This document shows positions 1 to 8,423 of a stretch of DNA of 64,000 nucleotides, one piece after another. The stretch is from contig CAZGCI010000001.1 of NCBI GenBank assembly GCA_964524185.1, positions 33,803 through 97,802 on the forward strand. Reading direction: 5' to 3'. The notes beneath the pieces are model-generated. The model saw nothing but the letters and a program-made list of their open reading frames with translations. It did no database searches and was not told the DNA's origin. How positions within the stretch are numbered: the stretch's first letter is position 1; every line of letters starts with the position of its first letter. The position numbers and the translations under genes are program-made. This stretch comes from Thiohalocapsa sp964524185 (GTDB lineage: Bacteria > Pseudomonadota > Gammaproteobacteria > Chromatiales > Chromatiaceae).

Positions 1-201
1 AATGTCATCCAGGAGAAAGGTGTGACTCATATGGCAGCGATTTGCGCCATCTGTAAGAGCCAATTCACCAAGGTGTTGCCGTACTACGGCATGGACATGG
101 ACCAGATCGTCAGCGTACACCAGCTTGTGTCTAACGCCTTGGTGCTGACTGGACAAACCACGGACGAAGACGAAGTGGAGGCCGCGGACGAGGTTGCATG
201 A
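1..201 (+). CDS. dsrK: DsrK, C-terminal end only (gene enters from the left edge)
   Basis: Frame 1 is open from the window edge to a TGA at 199-201. It encodes the last 66 residues of a protein with a CAICKSQFTKVLPYYGM stretch, which fits the C-terminal cysteine-containing part of the HdrD-like iron-sulfur subunit DsrK. DsrK is the cytoplasmic catalytic-type subunit of the membrane DsrMKJOP complex of sulfur oxidisers. The identification rests mainly on position, directly upstream of dsrL, dsrJ, dsrO and dsrP in the classic order M-K-L-J-O-P. The tail is acidic (DEDEVEAADEVA). The 5' part lies outside the window, so the conserved CCG domains cannot be checked. Confidence 0.82.
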   Translation, partial: NVIQEKGVTHMAAICAICKSQFTKVLPYYGMDMDQIVSVHQLVSNALVLTGQTTDEDEVEAADEVA

Positions 202-347
202 TCCCACGTCTGAATCCCAAGCCGGGGGCAGTCCCGTTCCGGCGGGAGCAGCGGACGCCACTTCCTGCTTTTTGCCGGCCGACGTTGCGTCGACCAGACC
301 TCATCGAAAAGCGAGCGCACTGGCTCGCAGCGTAAGGAGCGATACTC

Positions 348-2309
348 ATGGCAACTTCTAGCGACGAAATGACCAATCTTTCCTGGCGCCGGTTTGAAGA
401 CGGTGACAACGTCTGGGATAACTTTGCGGAGCAAATCTTTGTTCAGGACACCTCGCACAAGTGTCCCACCTATGTGCACAAGACGCCGCCGTGTCAGGGC
501 AGCTGCCCCTCCGGCGAGGACATTCGTGGCTGGCTGCAGATCGTGCGTGGGCTTGAGCAGCCGCCGGAGGGCATGACGTGGCAGGAGTACGCCTTTCGTC
601 GCTCCACCGACGCGAATCCCTTCCCCTCCATGATGGGGCGCGTGTGTCCCGCGCCTTGCCAAGACGGCTGCAACCGCAATGAGGTGGAAGACTACGTTGG
701 CATCAACGCGGTCGAGCAGTTCATCGGTGACAACGCCATTGCCCAAGGTTTTTCCTTCCAGGCAGCCGCTCAGGACAGCGGCAAGAACGTCGCAATTATT
801 GGCGGGGGCCCGGCTGGTCTTGCCGCGGCCTATCAGCTTCGGCGTAGGGGCCATGCGGCGACCATCTTCGAGGCACTCAGCGACCTCGGCGGCATGTTCC
901 GTTTTGGTATTCCCGGGTATCGCGTGCCGCGCGACGCCCTGGACTCGGAGATCAACCGAATCCTCGACATGGGCAAGATCGAGGTCAAGCTAAACGTACG
1001 CGTCGGCGTCGATGTGACCGTTGAGCAGCTCGAGCAGGATTATGACGCCATCCTTTGGGCCATCGGTTGTCAGTCCGGCCGCGGCCTGCCCGTCCCGGGC
1101 TGGGAGAACACGCCCAACTGCGTCTCAGGTGTCGCATTCCTCAAGGCCTTTAACGAGGGTCGCATGAAGGTTACGGCGCAGAAGGTCGTCTGCGTCGGCG
1201 GCGGCGACACATCCATCGACGTCGTCTCTGTTGCTCGGCGACTCGGCCACATCACCAAGTCTGGCAGCCGTGAGTTGCCCGAGACCGTCATTCACGACGG
1301 TTACGTTGCCCACGACACGGCCATGACGGCCGCTGCTGAGGGCGCGGAGGTGACGCTTACCTCTCTGTTTACGCGCGACAAGATGACCGCCGCTGAGCAC
1401 GAGGTCCATGATGCGCTGCACGAGGGTGTGACCGTCCTGGACGGCGTGATGCCGCTGGAGGTCATTAAGAGCGACGAAGGGCGAGCCATTGGGCTCAGAG
1501 TGGCCGACTGCGAGATGAAGAACGGCCGCCCGGCACCGGTCGAGGGTACCGAGCGTGTGCTCGACGCCGACCTCGTAGTGGCTGCCATTGGGCAGGGCGG
1601 TGACCTCACCGGCCTCGAGGAGCTCGACAACGGTCGCGGCCTCATGAACTCCGACAAGTTCTATCAAGTGCCCGACAAGCCGGGACACTTCGTGGCTGGC
1701 GACATCATCCGTCCGCACCTGCTAACCACCGCCATCGGCCAGGCGTCCATTGCGGTCGACTCGATCGACGAGTATCTCAAGCAGGAGGAGCACAAGAAGC
1801 GGCCGAAGGTGGACGTACACCACTTCAACCTGCTGGAGAAGATGGCCGAGGCCCACCTGGCACCTGAGCAGTTCAAGGTGGACGCGTCCGGGGACCTGCG
1901 CGGAACCTCCGACGCCAACTATGCGATCCACAACTATGAAGACCGCTCCAGCGCGGAGGTGATCCCGCACGACGAGCTTTACCTCGGACATTTCCCCTAT
2001 ACGCCACGCGTCAAGCGCAAGGAAGAGGTACCCAGTGCCGAAGAGGTTCTTGGCCACTTCAAGGAGCGCATCATCGGCTACAGCGAAGAAGACGCGGTCA
2101 CCGAGGCCAAACGCTGCATGAGCTGCGGTATGTGCTTCGAGTGTGACAACTGCGTCATCTTCTGCCCACAGGACGCTGTCTTCCGGGTCAATAAGGACCA
2201 GAAGACCACTGGGCGCTATGTGGATACCGACTACGCCAAGTGCATTGGCTGCCACATCTGTGCCGATGTCTGCCCCACGGGCTACATCAAAATGGGCCTT
2301 GGGGAATAG
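348..2309 (+). CDS. dsrL: DsrL, NAD(P)H:acceptor iron-sulfur flavoprotein of the Dsr system
   Basis: 653 residues. The N-terminal third resembles the small subunit of glutamate synthase: cysteines C39, C49, C53 and C100, C104, C108 make the N-terminal iron-sulfur domain. An FAD-binding GGGPAG lies at 152-157 and a second nucleotide-binding GGGD at about 284-287. The C-terminus carries a ferredoxin domain with cysteines at 590-606 and CIGCHICADVCP at 632-643. In sulfur oxidisers DsrL works with DsrAB, passing electrons from sulfite formation to NAD+. It is cytoplasmic. The start is set by an AAGGAG about 9 bases upstream of ATG 348. It follows dsrK after a 146-base gap and precedes dsrJ by 66 bases. 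Family recognition is firm; the electron-acceptor role is family knowledge. Confidence 0.95.
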   Translation: MATSSDEMTNLSWRRFEDGDNVWDNFAEQIFVQDTSHKCPTYVHKTPPCQGSCPSGEDIRGWLQIVRGLEQPPEGMTWQEYAFRRSTDANPFPSMMGRVCPAPCQDGCNRNEVEDYVGINAVEQFIGDNAIAQGFSFQAAAQDSGKNVAIIGGGPAGLAAAYQLRRRGHAATIFEALSDLGGMFRFGIPGYRVPRDALDSEINRILDMGKIEVKLNVRVGVDVTVEQLEQDYDAILWAIGCQSGRGLPVPGWENTPNCVSGVAFLKAFNEGRMKVTAQKVVCVGGGDTSIDVVSVARRLGHITKSGSRELPETVIHDGYVAHDTAMTAAAEGAEVTLTSLFTRDKMTAAEHEVHDALHEGVTVLDGVMPLEVIKSDEGRAIGLRVADCEMKNGRPAPVEGTERVLDADLVVAAIGQGGDLTGLEELDNGRGLMNSDKFYQVPDKPGHFVAGDIIRPHLLTTAIGQASIAVDSIDEYLKQEEHKKRPKVDVHHFNLLEKMAEAHLAPEQFKVDASGDLRGTSDANYAIHNYEDRSSAEVIPHDELYLGHFPYTPRVKRKEEVPSAEEVLGHFKERIIGYSEEDAVTEAKRCMSCGMCFECDNCVIFCPQDAVFRVNKDQKTTGRYVDTDYAKCIGCHICADVCPTGYIKMGLGE

Positions 2310-2375
2310 TCCAGCATCGAAAACGGCGCCGGCGCACCCGGCGGGATTGGGCTGCGCCGGCGCTTAGGTAAAGCG

Positions 2376-2912
2376 ATGACACATCATCAATACAACTCCA
2401 ATTTGCGTGCGCTACCGATACGGCGAGTGCTGTTGGCTGTAGTCCTCCTGGCCCTTAGCGCTGGGGTGCAAGCCACGGGTGTTGGCGACTTTGTGGTTGA
2501 TACATCCAAGGCGGCACAACTCGAAAACTGCGTTGAGCCGACGGAGTACATGCGCCGAAACCACATGGAGGTGATACGGCATCAGCGCGACAGCACGGTG
2601 TACGGCGGGATTCGGTCCACGAAACACAGCCTCGCCGGCTGTGTGACCTGCCACGTTGGCTATGATGCCGATCACAAGCCGGTGGCGATCAATGACGCTG
2701 GCCAGTTTTGTGCTGCTTGCCACAGCTATGCGGCGGTCACGCTAAACTGTTTTGATTGCCACGCGACCATTCCCGAGGGCGAGGCCTGGAATCAGGCGAC
2801 AGCGGCGGCCCACGCTGAGCTGCTTCAGGGTCTAGAGGCGCGGACTGCGGCCGCCAGCGCTGGCGACGGCCTACTTAGTCCTGCCGCTGCATCGGAGGTC
2901 AAATCACCATGA
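2376..2912 (+). CDS. dsrJ: DsrJ, periplasmic triheme cytochrome c
   Basis: 178 residues. A hydrophobic segment at about 17-33 acts as signal peptide or membrane anchor. Three c-type heme motifs are visible: CVTCH at 89-93, CAACH at 112-116 and CFDCH at 125-129. A separate cysteine, C52, matches the position of the unusual cysteine heme ligand described for DsrJ. The protein is the periplasmic cytochrome of the DsrMKJOP complex and is thought to take part in oxidising a sulfur substrate. Its stop overlaps the dsrO start by 4 bases (ATGA), so the two are translationally coupled. Confidence 0.95.
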   Translation: MTHHQYNSNLRALPIRRVLLAVVLLALSAGVQATGVGDFVVDTSKAAQLENCVEPTEYMRRNHMEVIRHQRDSTVYGGIRSTKHSLAGCVTCHVGYDADHKPVAINDAGQFCAACHSYAAVTLNCFDCHATIPEGEAWNQATAAAHAELLQGLEARTAAASAGDGLLSPAAASEVKSP

Positions 2913-3715
2913 GCCGAGAAGACGATCAAGCCGTCCGGCACGACCGGCGCAGATTTATTGGAACGGCCGCAAGCGCAGTCGCCGGCGGCGCCGGTGGTCT
3001 TGGTGCTGTTGCCATCGGCGCATTGACGGCGAGTGCTACCGGGGGCGCCGAAGCCGCCCCGCGCACTGAGCCTGTCAGCGCACGCCATCGTTGGGGCATG
3101 TTCGTCGACACGGCCAAGTGCGCCAGCGGTTGCACCGCCTGCGTCGACGCCTGCGACCAAGAGAATGGCTTGGGGCTGCAGGCAAAGCCCCGCGGCGAGG
3201 ATAAAGCCAAGTGGCAAAATCAGCGTGCAGTGTGGATTCGCAAGGTCAAGCTGCAGGATAAGGCCACCGGCCACGTCAGCAATCTGCCGCTGATGTGCCA
3301 GCACTGTGAAAACCCTCCCTGTGTGGACGTTTGTCCCACCGGTGCGTCATTTAAGCGCGCCGACGGCATCGTCATGGTTGACCGGCATACCTGCATCGGC
3401 TGCCGCTACTGCATCATGGCATGCCCATACAAGGCGCGATCATTCATCCACGAGCAGGTGGAACAAAAGCTGACCCGGGCGCCTCGCGGCATGGGCTGCG
3501 TCGAAAGCTGCAACCTGTGTGCGCACCGACTCGATGAGGGTGACACCTCCACTGCCTGCGCCGATGCCTGCGCGGAGGCGGGCCATCACGCCATCATCTT
3601 CGGGGATTTGAAAGACCCTACTAGCCCGGTGCGCCAGGCCATGGCGAGACAGCCAAGCCGCCAGATCCGCGAGGATCTCAAACTCAATACCGGCGTGCGC
3701 TACGCTGGCATCTAA
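2909..3715 (+). CDS. dsrO: DsrO, Tat-exported periplasmic ferredoxin-like iron-sulfur protein
   Basis: 268 residues. The N-terminus has a twin-arginine signal (RRRFIG at 13-18) followed by an Ala/Gly-rich hydrophobic stretch to about residue 50, so the protein is probably exported folded. The body contains four cysteine clusters: CASGCTACVDAC, CQHCENPPCVDVCPTGA, CIGCRYCIMACPY, and CNLCAH with later cysteines. This is the arrangement of NrfC/HybA-type subunits with up to four [4Fe-4S] clusters. DsrO carries electrons between periplasmic DsrJ and membrane DsrP. It overlaps dsrJ by 4 bases. Confidence 0.95.
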   Translation: MSREDDQAVRHDRRRFIGTAASAVAGGAGGLGAVAIGALTASATGGAEAAPRTEPVSARHRWGMFVDTAKCASGCTACVDACDQENGLGLQAKPRGEDKAKWQNQRAVWIRKVKLQDKATGHVSNLPLMCQHCENPPCVDVCPTGASFKRADGIVMVDRHTCIGCRYCIMACPYKARSFIHEQVEQKLTRAPRGMGCVESCNLCAHRLDEGDTSTACADACAEAGHHAIIFGDLKDPTSPVRQAMARQPSRQIREDLKLNTGVRYAGI

Positions 3716-3738
3716 TCGCGCGTCTCAATACGTCCAAG

Positions 3739-3755
3739 GCTGCCGGATCGGCAGC
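3739..3755 (+). repeat. Intercistronic hairpin between dsrO and dsrP
   Basis: A perfect inverted repeat GCTGCCG-GAT-CGGCAGC, extendable by a G-T and an A-T pair, sits in the 87-base gap between dsrO and dsrP. There is no following T-run, so it is more likely an mRNA stability or processing element than a full terminator. This role is inferred. Confidence 0.5.
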
Positions 3756-3802
3756 TTAGCCACGGTGACGCGCCGTCGCGATTACATCATCGAGACCGAC
3801 AG

Positions 3803-5029
3803 ATGGGCAAAAGAATCGTCTACCGCGAATGGCTGATAGAACCGGAGCGTTATTGGGGTTTGCTCGCCCTGCTCGCGGCTGTCATCGGCATCGGCGGCGC
3901 CGCGGCGCTCTACATGGAGCATTCGGGCCACTGGGTTACGGGCATGACGAACTCCGTGGTTTGGGGGCTTCCGCACGTGTTTGCCGTGTTTCTGATCGTG
4001 GCTGCCTCTGGTGCCTTGAACGTCGCGTCCATTGGCACGGTGTTCAACAAGCCCGCCTACAAGCCGCTGGGTCGGTTGTCAGGTTTGCTCGCCGCGGGTC
4101 TGCTCGTCGGTGGCCTCCTGGTGTTAGTGCTGGACCTCGGCCGGCCGGACCGGCTGGTCGTGGCCATGACCACGTATAACTTCAGCTCCATTTTCGCCTG
4201 GAACATCTTCCTCTACACGGGCTTCCTCGTCATCACCATCGGCTATCTCTGGACGATGGCAGAGCGAAAAGGCAACCACTTGCAACGCCCGGTGGGTATC
4301 TTTGCGTTTTTATGGCGCCTCGCGCTGACGACTGGTACGGGTTCAATCTTCGGGTTTTTGGTTGGACGCTCCGCTTACGACACGGCGGTGCTTGCGCCCA
4401 TGTTTGTTGTCATGTCCTTCGCCTACGGCTTGGCCGTTTACCTACTCGTGCTGGTGACGAGCTTTGCATGGGACGGTCGCCCCATCGGAGCAAAGCTGTT
4501 ACGGAGATTGAAGGACCTGTTAGGGCTCTTTGTCGCGGGCGTCCTGTACTTTACCTTGATCTACCACCTGACCAATCTCTACGGTGCGAAGAACACGGAG
4601 TTCGAGTCGTTCCTGTTGCTCACCGGCGGCATTTACACACTCCTCTTCTGGGGCGGCTGGGTCCTGGTGGGCGGTCTACTGCCGCTGGGTATCATTTATC
4701 ATCCGCGCCTGAGCCGAGACCGCAACTGGATCGCCCGCGCCTGCGCACTTGTGATTGTCGGCGGCTTGTCCGCGATGTACGTGATCATCATCGGCAGCCA
4801 GGCCTTCCCATTGGAGATGTTTCCGGGGAAGACGGTGCTCGCGTTCGGCGCACCGGGTGACGTGGGGGGGGCGGTGGCACCCTACACGCCGGCGTTGCCG
4901 GAACTGCTGCTCGGCATCGGCGGCGTGGGTGTGGCACTGCTCATCGTCTCAGTCGGCATCCGCGTGCTGCAGTTCCTGCCGGAATCTCTATCCGACAGGG
5001 ATATGGACGGTTTGGCGGAACCGGTCTGA
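3803..5029 (+). CDS. dsrP: DsrP, NrfD-family integral membrane subunit
   Basis: 408 residues, nearly all hydrophobic, with about ten transmembrane segments, as in the NrfD/HybB family. DsrP is the quinone-interacting membrane subunit that pairs with DsrO and DsrJ. The length matches known DsrP proteins. ATG 3803 follows a GAGACCGACAG with only a weak ribosome-binding site. It lies 87 bases after dsrO and 98 bases before dsrN, so it is part of the same cluster. The family is clear; the exact electron direction is not visible from sequence. Confidence 0.93.
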   Translation: MGKRIVYREWLIEPERYWGLLALLAAVIGIGGAAALYMEHSGHWVTGMTNSVVWGLPHVFAVFLIVAASGALNVASIGTVFNKPAYKPLGRLSGLLAAGLLVGGLLVLVLDLGRPDRLVVAMTTYNFSSIFAWNIFLYTGFLVITIGYLWTMAERKGNHLQRPVGIFAFLWRLALTTGTGSIFGFLVGRSAYDTAVLAPMFVVMSFAYGLAVYLLVLVTSFAWDGRPIGAKLLRRLKDLLGLFVAGVLYFTLIYHLTNLYGAKNTEFESFLLLTGGIYTLLFWGGWVLVGGLLPLGIIYHPRLSRDRNWIARACALVIVGGLSAMYVIIIGSQAFPLEMFPGKTVLAFGAPGDVGGAVAPYTPALPELLLGIGGVGVALLIVSVGIRVLQFLPESLSDRDMDGLAEPV

Positions 5030-5127
5030 CACCGGGCAGTGCGGGCCACGCGCGCGCCGCGCACGACCGGCTGTGCTCCGCCAACCCGCTCCGCACGTAG
5101 GGCGCGTCAGGCCGAAATCCCTTCAAT

Positions 5128-6507
5128 ATGGCGCACATCTATCTCGCTGCCGCCCGCAAGTCCTCCGGGAAGACGACGCTGAGTATTGGCTTGACGCGCG
5201 CACTGCAGCAGCGTGGCCGGCGCGTCCAGCCCTTCAAGAAAGGCCCGGATTACATTGACCCCCTCTGGCTCTCACGGGCCGCCGGTCGCTCCTGTCTGAA
5301 TCTGGACTACCACACAACGCCGCCCGACGAGATACGTGCGTCCTTTGCGCGGGCCATGGCGGGCGCGGATGTGGGCTTTGTGGAGGGCAACGTCGGGCTC
5401 TTCGACAGCGTCGACTTGCTCGGTGCGTATAGCAACGCCGAGCTCGCCAAACTGATCCAGGCGCCGGTTCTGCTGGTGGTGGATGTGCAGGGTATGTCGC
5501 GCGGCATTGCGCCTCTGCTGCTCGGTTACTTGGCGTTCGATCCGACGCTGAATATCGCCGGCGTCATCTTCAATAAGGTGGGGAGCGCCCGGCATGAAGC
5601 GAATCTGCGCAGTGTTGTTGAGCACTACACCGACTTGCCGGTGTTGGGCGCGCTGCCACGTCTCACGGAGATCAGCATCGAGGAGCGCCACCTCGGGCTG
5701 ATGCCGAGCAACGAGGCCGCGGCCGCTGAGTCGACGGTCGATCGCATTGCGGAGCTTGTGGCAGCACATGTGGACGTGGCAGCGGTGGAGCGCATCGCCG
5801 TCGCGGCGCCGACCCCTCTCGATCCGCCGCCGTCGCCCTTGCAGTGCGCGTCGCGCGACAAGACAGTGCGCATCGGCATCGCCCGAGACGAAGCCTTCGG
5901 CTTCTACTATCCGGACGATCTCGCAGCCCTGGAGTGTGGCGGTGCCGAACTGCTGTCATTTAGCCCGCTTGTGGATACGGCGCTGCCCGATGTGGACGCG
6001 CTCTTCCTCGGCGGCGGCTTCCCGGAAATGCGCATGCGCGAACTGGAGGCCAACGGGGCCATGCGCACTGCGGTGGCAGACTTCGTGAGTGCCGGCGGGC
6101 CGGTGTACGCAGAGTGCGGCGGACTCATGTACCTGATGGAGCGGCTGCACTGGCAGGATCGATCCTGCCGCATGTGCGGCGTACTCCGAGCCGACGTGGC
6201 CATGCATCAGCGACCGCAGGGCCGCGGGTACGTGCGCCTGGCAGAGACCGAAGCGTTCCCCTGGCCCCGCGGGGACAGACCCGCTCAGGCAACCGAGGTC
6301 CATGCCCATGAGTTTCACCATTCCGCGGTGATCGCCCCGCCCCCAGACTGGGTGTATGGCTATCGGGTGCTCCGCGGGCAGGGGGTCGACGGCCGCCACG
6401 ACGGCATCGTCTGGCGCAATTTGCTTGCTAATTATGCGCATCTGCGCGATGTGGGGGGGGGCGGCTGGACGAGCCGTTTCCTTGCGCATGTGCGGGCCCT
6501 TCAGTGA
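5128..6507 (+). CDS. dsrN: DsrN, siroheme amidase (cobyrinate a,c-diamide synthase family)
   Basis: 459 residues. The N-terminus has a CobB/CbiA P-loop (RKSSGKTTLSIGL, from residue 10) and the C-terminal half is a class I glutamine amidotransferase, with the nucleophile C330 in AECGGLMYL and a histidine cluster at 392-398 (HAHEFHH). CbiA proteins amidate corrinoids. In dsr operons the family member is assigned to glutamine-dependent amidation of siroheme to siro(heme)amide, the DsrAB cofactor. Here the dsr context decides in favour of DsrN over a cobalamin enzyme, because no other cobalamin gene is nearby. Confidence 0.93.
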   Translation: MAHIYLAAARKSSGKTTLSIGLTRALQQRGRRVQPFKKGPDYIDPLWLSRAAGRSCLNLDYHTTPPDEIRASFARAMAGADVGFVEGNVGLFDSVDLLGAYSNAELAKLIQAPVLLVVDVQGMSRGIAPLLLGYLAFDPTLNIAGVIFNKVGSARHEANLRSVVEHYTDLPVLGALPRLTEISIEERHLGLMPSNEAAAAESTVDRIAELVAAHVDVAAVERIAVAAPTPLDPPPSPLQCASRDKTVRIGIARDEAFGFYYPDDLAALECGGAELLSFSPLVDTALPDVDALFLGGGFPEMRMRELEANGAMRTAVADFVSAGGPVYAECGGLMYLMERLHWQDRSCRMCGVLRADVAMHQRPQGRGYVRLAETEAFPWPRGDRPAQATEVHAHEFHHSAVIAPPPDWVYGYRVLRGQGVDGRHDGIVWRNLLANYAHLRDVGGGGWTSRFLAHVRALQ

Positions 6508-6627
6508 CGTCGGCTGGAGCGTGCCGGGGGTAGGGGCGACGGCGCCGCGGTGGGCGCGTTATGATCGTTGCACAATGAGGCCGGCGCGGCGTTCGTCGGT
6601 TACGCAGACAGCAGTGGGAAGGAAGGC

Positions 6628-6945
6628 ATGTTCAAGTTGACGCCGGCTGCGGCCGAACAAGTCCTCAAAGCCGCGAAGCAGGGCAATGCCGAGGGTATGT
6701 CCCTGCGCCTCGCGGCCGAGCAAAAGCCCGATGGCGCCATTGAATACCGCATGGGCTTCGAAGACTCCATCCAGGAAGACGACATCCGTTTCCAGAGTGA
6801 GGGCGTCGATCTGGTCATGTCGCCCGAAGATATTCCCCTGCTGGATCAGGCCACCATGGACTACGCCGAGGTCGAGCCGGGCCGGATGCACTTCATCTTT
6901 CTCAATCCCAAGGACCGGCAGTACAAGGCCCCGTCCGACGCATGA
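6628..6945 (+). CDS. dsrR: DsrR, cysteine-free A-type iron-sulfur-scaffold-like protein
   Basis: 105 residues starting MFKLTPAAAEQV. The ATG at 6628 was chosen over an in-frame ATG at 6568 because a GGAAGGAAGG ribosome-binding region precedes it and the homologous part begins there. The fold family is that of IscA/ErpA, but the protein contains no cysteine at all, so it cannot hold a cluster through the usual three cysteines. This lack is a known trait of DsrR, which is thought to act after transcription on dsr expression rather than as an assembly scaffold. It sits between dsrN and dsrS. Confidence 0.9.
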   Translation: MFKLTPAAAEQVLKAAKQGNAEGMSLRLAAEQKPDGAIEYRMGFEDSIQEDDIRFQSEGVDLVMSPEDIPLLDQATMDYAEVEPGRMHFIFLNPKDRQYKAPSDA

Positions 6946-7264
6946 GTCGCTGAGGTCTGGAGACGATCCTGTGGGGATGCGGCCCGCTGCGGCCATGGGC
7001 TCAGCGCTCAGATCGTTGGTGGTCCAACGCGCTGCGGAGCGGCGTCAATGTTCGCCGGCCGCACTCCCCGCGGCCTCGGCCGCTTGCGGGGCTGAAGCAC
7101 GGACGCTGTTGGTCCGAGTCACGATGGCGCCTGGCCTCAAGCCCTCATGCGGTCAACTCGCCGGAGGCCAGTCTGAGCATCGCAGTGCAGTGCCGATCGC
7201 GCGTCGGTCCGCGGCGACACATCCATCAGCCGCAGTCCCTTAGCCCCCAGCCCCAGCGCCTCAC
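6946..7264. other. Gap between dsrR and dsrS with no recognised gene
   Basis: About 320 bases, GC-rich, with no convincing coding frame. Its last part, 7238-7264, is a run of AGCCCC-type units ending directly at the dsrS start codon, and there is no purine-rich ribosome-binding site. A similar pyrimidine-rich leader occurs before aroC. Confidence 0.5.
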
Positions 7265-8392
7265 ATGGAGCTCGCTAGCCAAGACAACTTTCGTCTCAAC
7301 GTGCTGCTCGCCAACAAGCCCAAGGCGATCCGTATCGACGAGTCGAAGCTCATCGTCTATGGCTTGTCGGACAAGGGCGAGGCCAAGGTGGAGCTCAACC
7401 CCACTGGCCGTCCCGAGCAATACCTGCGCGCCGTCAAGGAGCTGATTTCGGGCCACATCCTCGGCTCGCCGGGCGGCTATCCCGTCTATCTCAAGCGCTG
7501 GACCCGGATGGGTCAGATGCGTGATGAGAGTCTCGAGCAGCTACTGATGCTCGGCGAGTCGGAGGCTGTGGTGGCCGCCGTTGGCTCACCGGGCCTAACC
7601 GAAGAGCTGGCGCGCCGCGCCTGGTGGGCCATGGAAGACGCGGACAACGCCCGGCGCATGCTCCAGAACCTGAACATCGTCGCGAGCACCATGGGGCCCG
7701 TGCTCGCTGACTATGTCCTGGACTATCTGCCGTTCGAGACGGAAACCGACCAACAAACGGACTCGGTGCGCTTGATCCTGCAACCCGGTCTGCTCGACTG
7801 CGCCAAGGTGGAGGAGCTCTGGGCCAAGTCTGGACGCAAGCAGGCCTACCTCGTGGGCTTCCTCTGGGCCCTACCGGACGATTTGCCGCAGCGGTTGGCC
7901 CCGCGGGGCGATGCCGAGGCCCTTGCGGCCCGGCTGGACGCGCTGCGTGCGGCCGGCAACCCCGTGGCCGCTCTCTTGCTGCGTGTGATCTCCGGGGCTG
8001 GTCAGACCTACCTCAAGACGGTCGCCATGGTGCTTGAGAAGCCGCCGAATCAGGATGTCGTCAGCGCCACATTCGACTGCCTGCGGGAGTACTTTGCAGC
8101 ACTGCGCCCCGAGGCTGATCCCAATGTGTCGCTGCCGGATTTGGAGGCGGAGGCGGCCGCCTTCGGCGCCGGCGCAAACGCGCCGGCCGCCGTGCGCGAG
8201 GTGCTCGCGGCCTGCCCTGAGGCCGGCGCGGACATCACCGCCATGCGCCTACTGTCGGGCCTTGGTTATGGTGTGATTCGGCCGGTGCTGAACGACCCGA
8301 CCACACTCGGCAGCCTCATGCGGCGCAAGCTGCAGCCGGTGCTGGACCCCGTCCAAGCGAGGATTAGGCAGTTGCGCAATGTGGACGCCTGA
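7265..8392 (+). CDS. dsrS: DsrS, conserved soluble protein of the dsr operon
   Basis: 375 residues, without signal peptide or membrane segments, so probably cytoplasmic. No catalytic motif is visible and the function is unknown. The assignment rests on order (K-L-J-O-P-N-R-S) and on length, which fits DsrS of purple sulfur bacteria. The middle is rich in Ala and Leu helices. The start codon follows an AGCCCC-rich leader without a clear ribosome-binding site. Its stop codon is embedded in a strong inverted repeat shared with the convergent aroG gene. Confidence 0.85.
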   Translation: MELASQDNFRLNVLLANKPKAIRIDESKLIVYGLSDKGEAKVELNPTGRPEQYLRAVKELISGHILGSPGGYPVYLKRWTRMGQMRDESLEQLLMLGESEAVVAAVGSPGLTEELARRAWWAMEDADNARRMLQNLNIVASTMGPVLADYVLDYLPFETETDQQTDSVRLILQPGLLDCAKVEELWAKSGRKQAYLVGFLWALPDDLPQRLAPRGDAEALAARLDALRAAGNPVAALLLRVISGAGQTYLKTVAMVLEKPPNQDVVSATFDCLREYFAALRPEADPNVSLPDLEAEAAAFGAGANAPAAVREVLAACPEAGADITAMRLLSGLGYGVIRPVLNDPTTLGSLMRRKLQPVLDPVQARIRQLRNVDA

Positions 8393-8423
8393 GCGCGGCG
8401 CGTGTCTTGGCGCTGCGCGCTCA
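8390..8423. terminator. Candidate bidirectional terminator shared by dsrS and aroG
   Basis: TGAGCGCG at 8390-8397 pairs with CGCGCTCA at 8416-8423, and GCGC-rich inner bases extend the stem. The left arm begins with the dsrS stop TGA (8390-8392) and the right arm ends with the complement of the aroG stop (8421-8423). There is no clean T-run, so termination strength is uncertain. Confidence 0.55.

Noticed and set aside
6560..6565. TATGAT as a possible internal promoter before dsrR
   Set aside because: No -35 element at a suitable distance; one hexamer alone is expected by chance.
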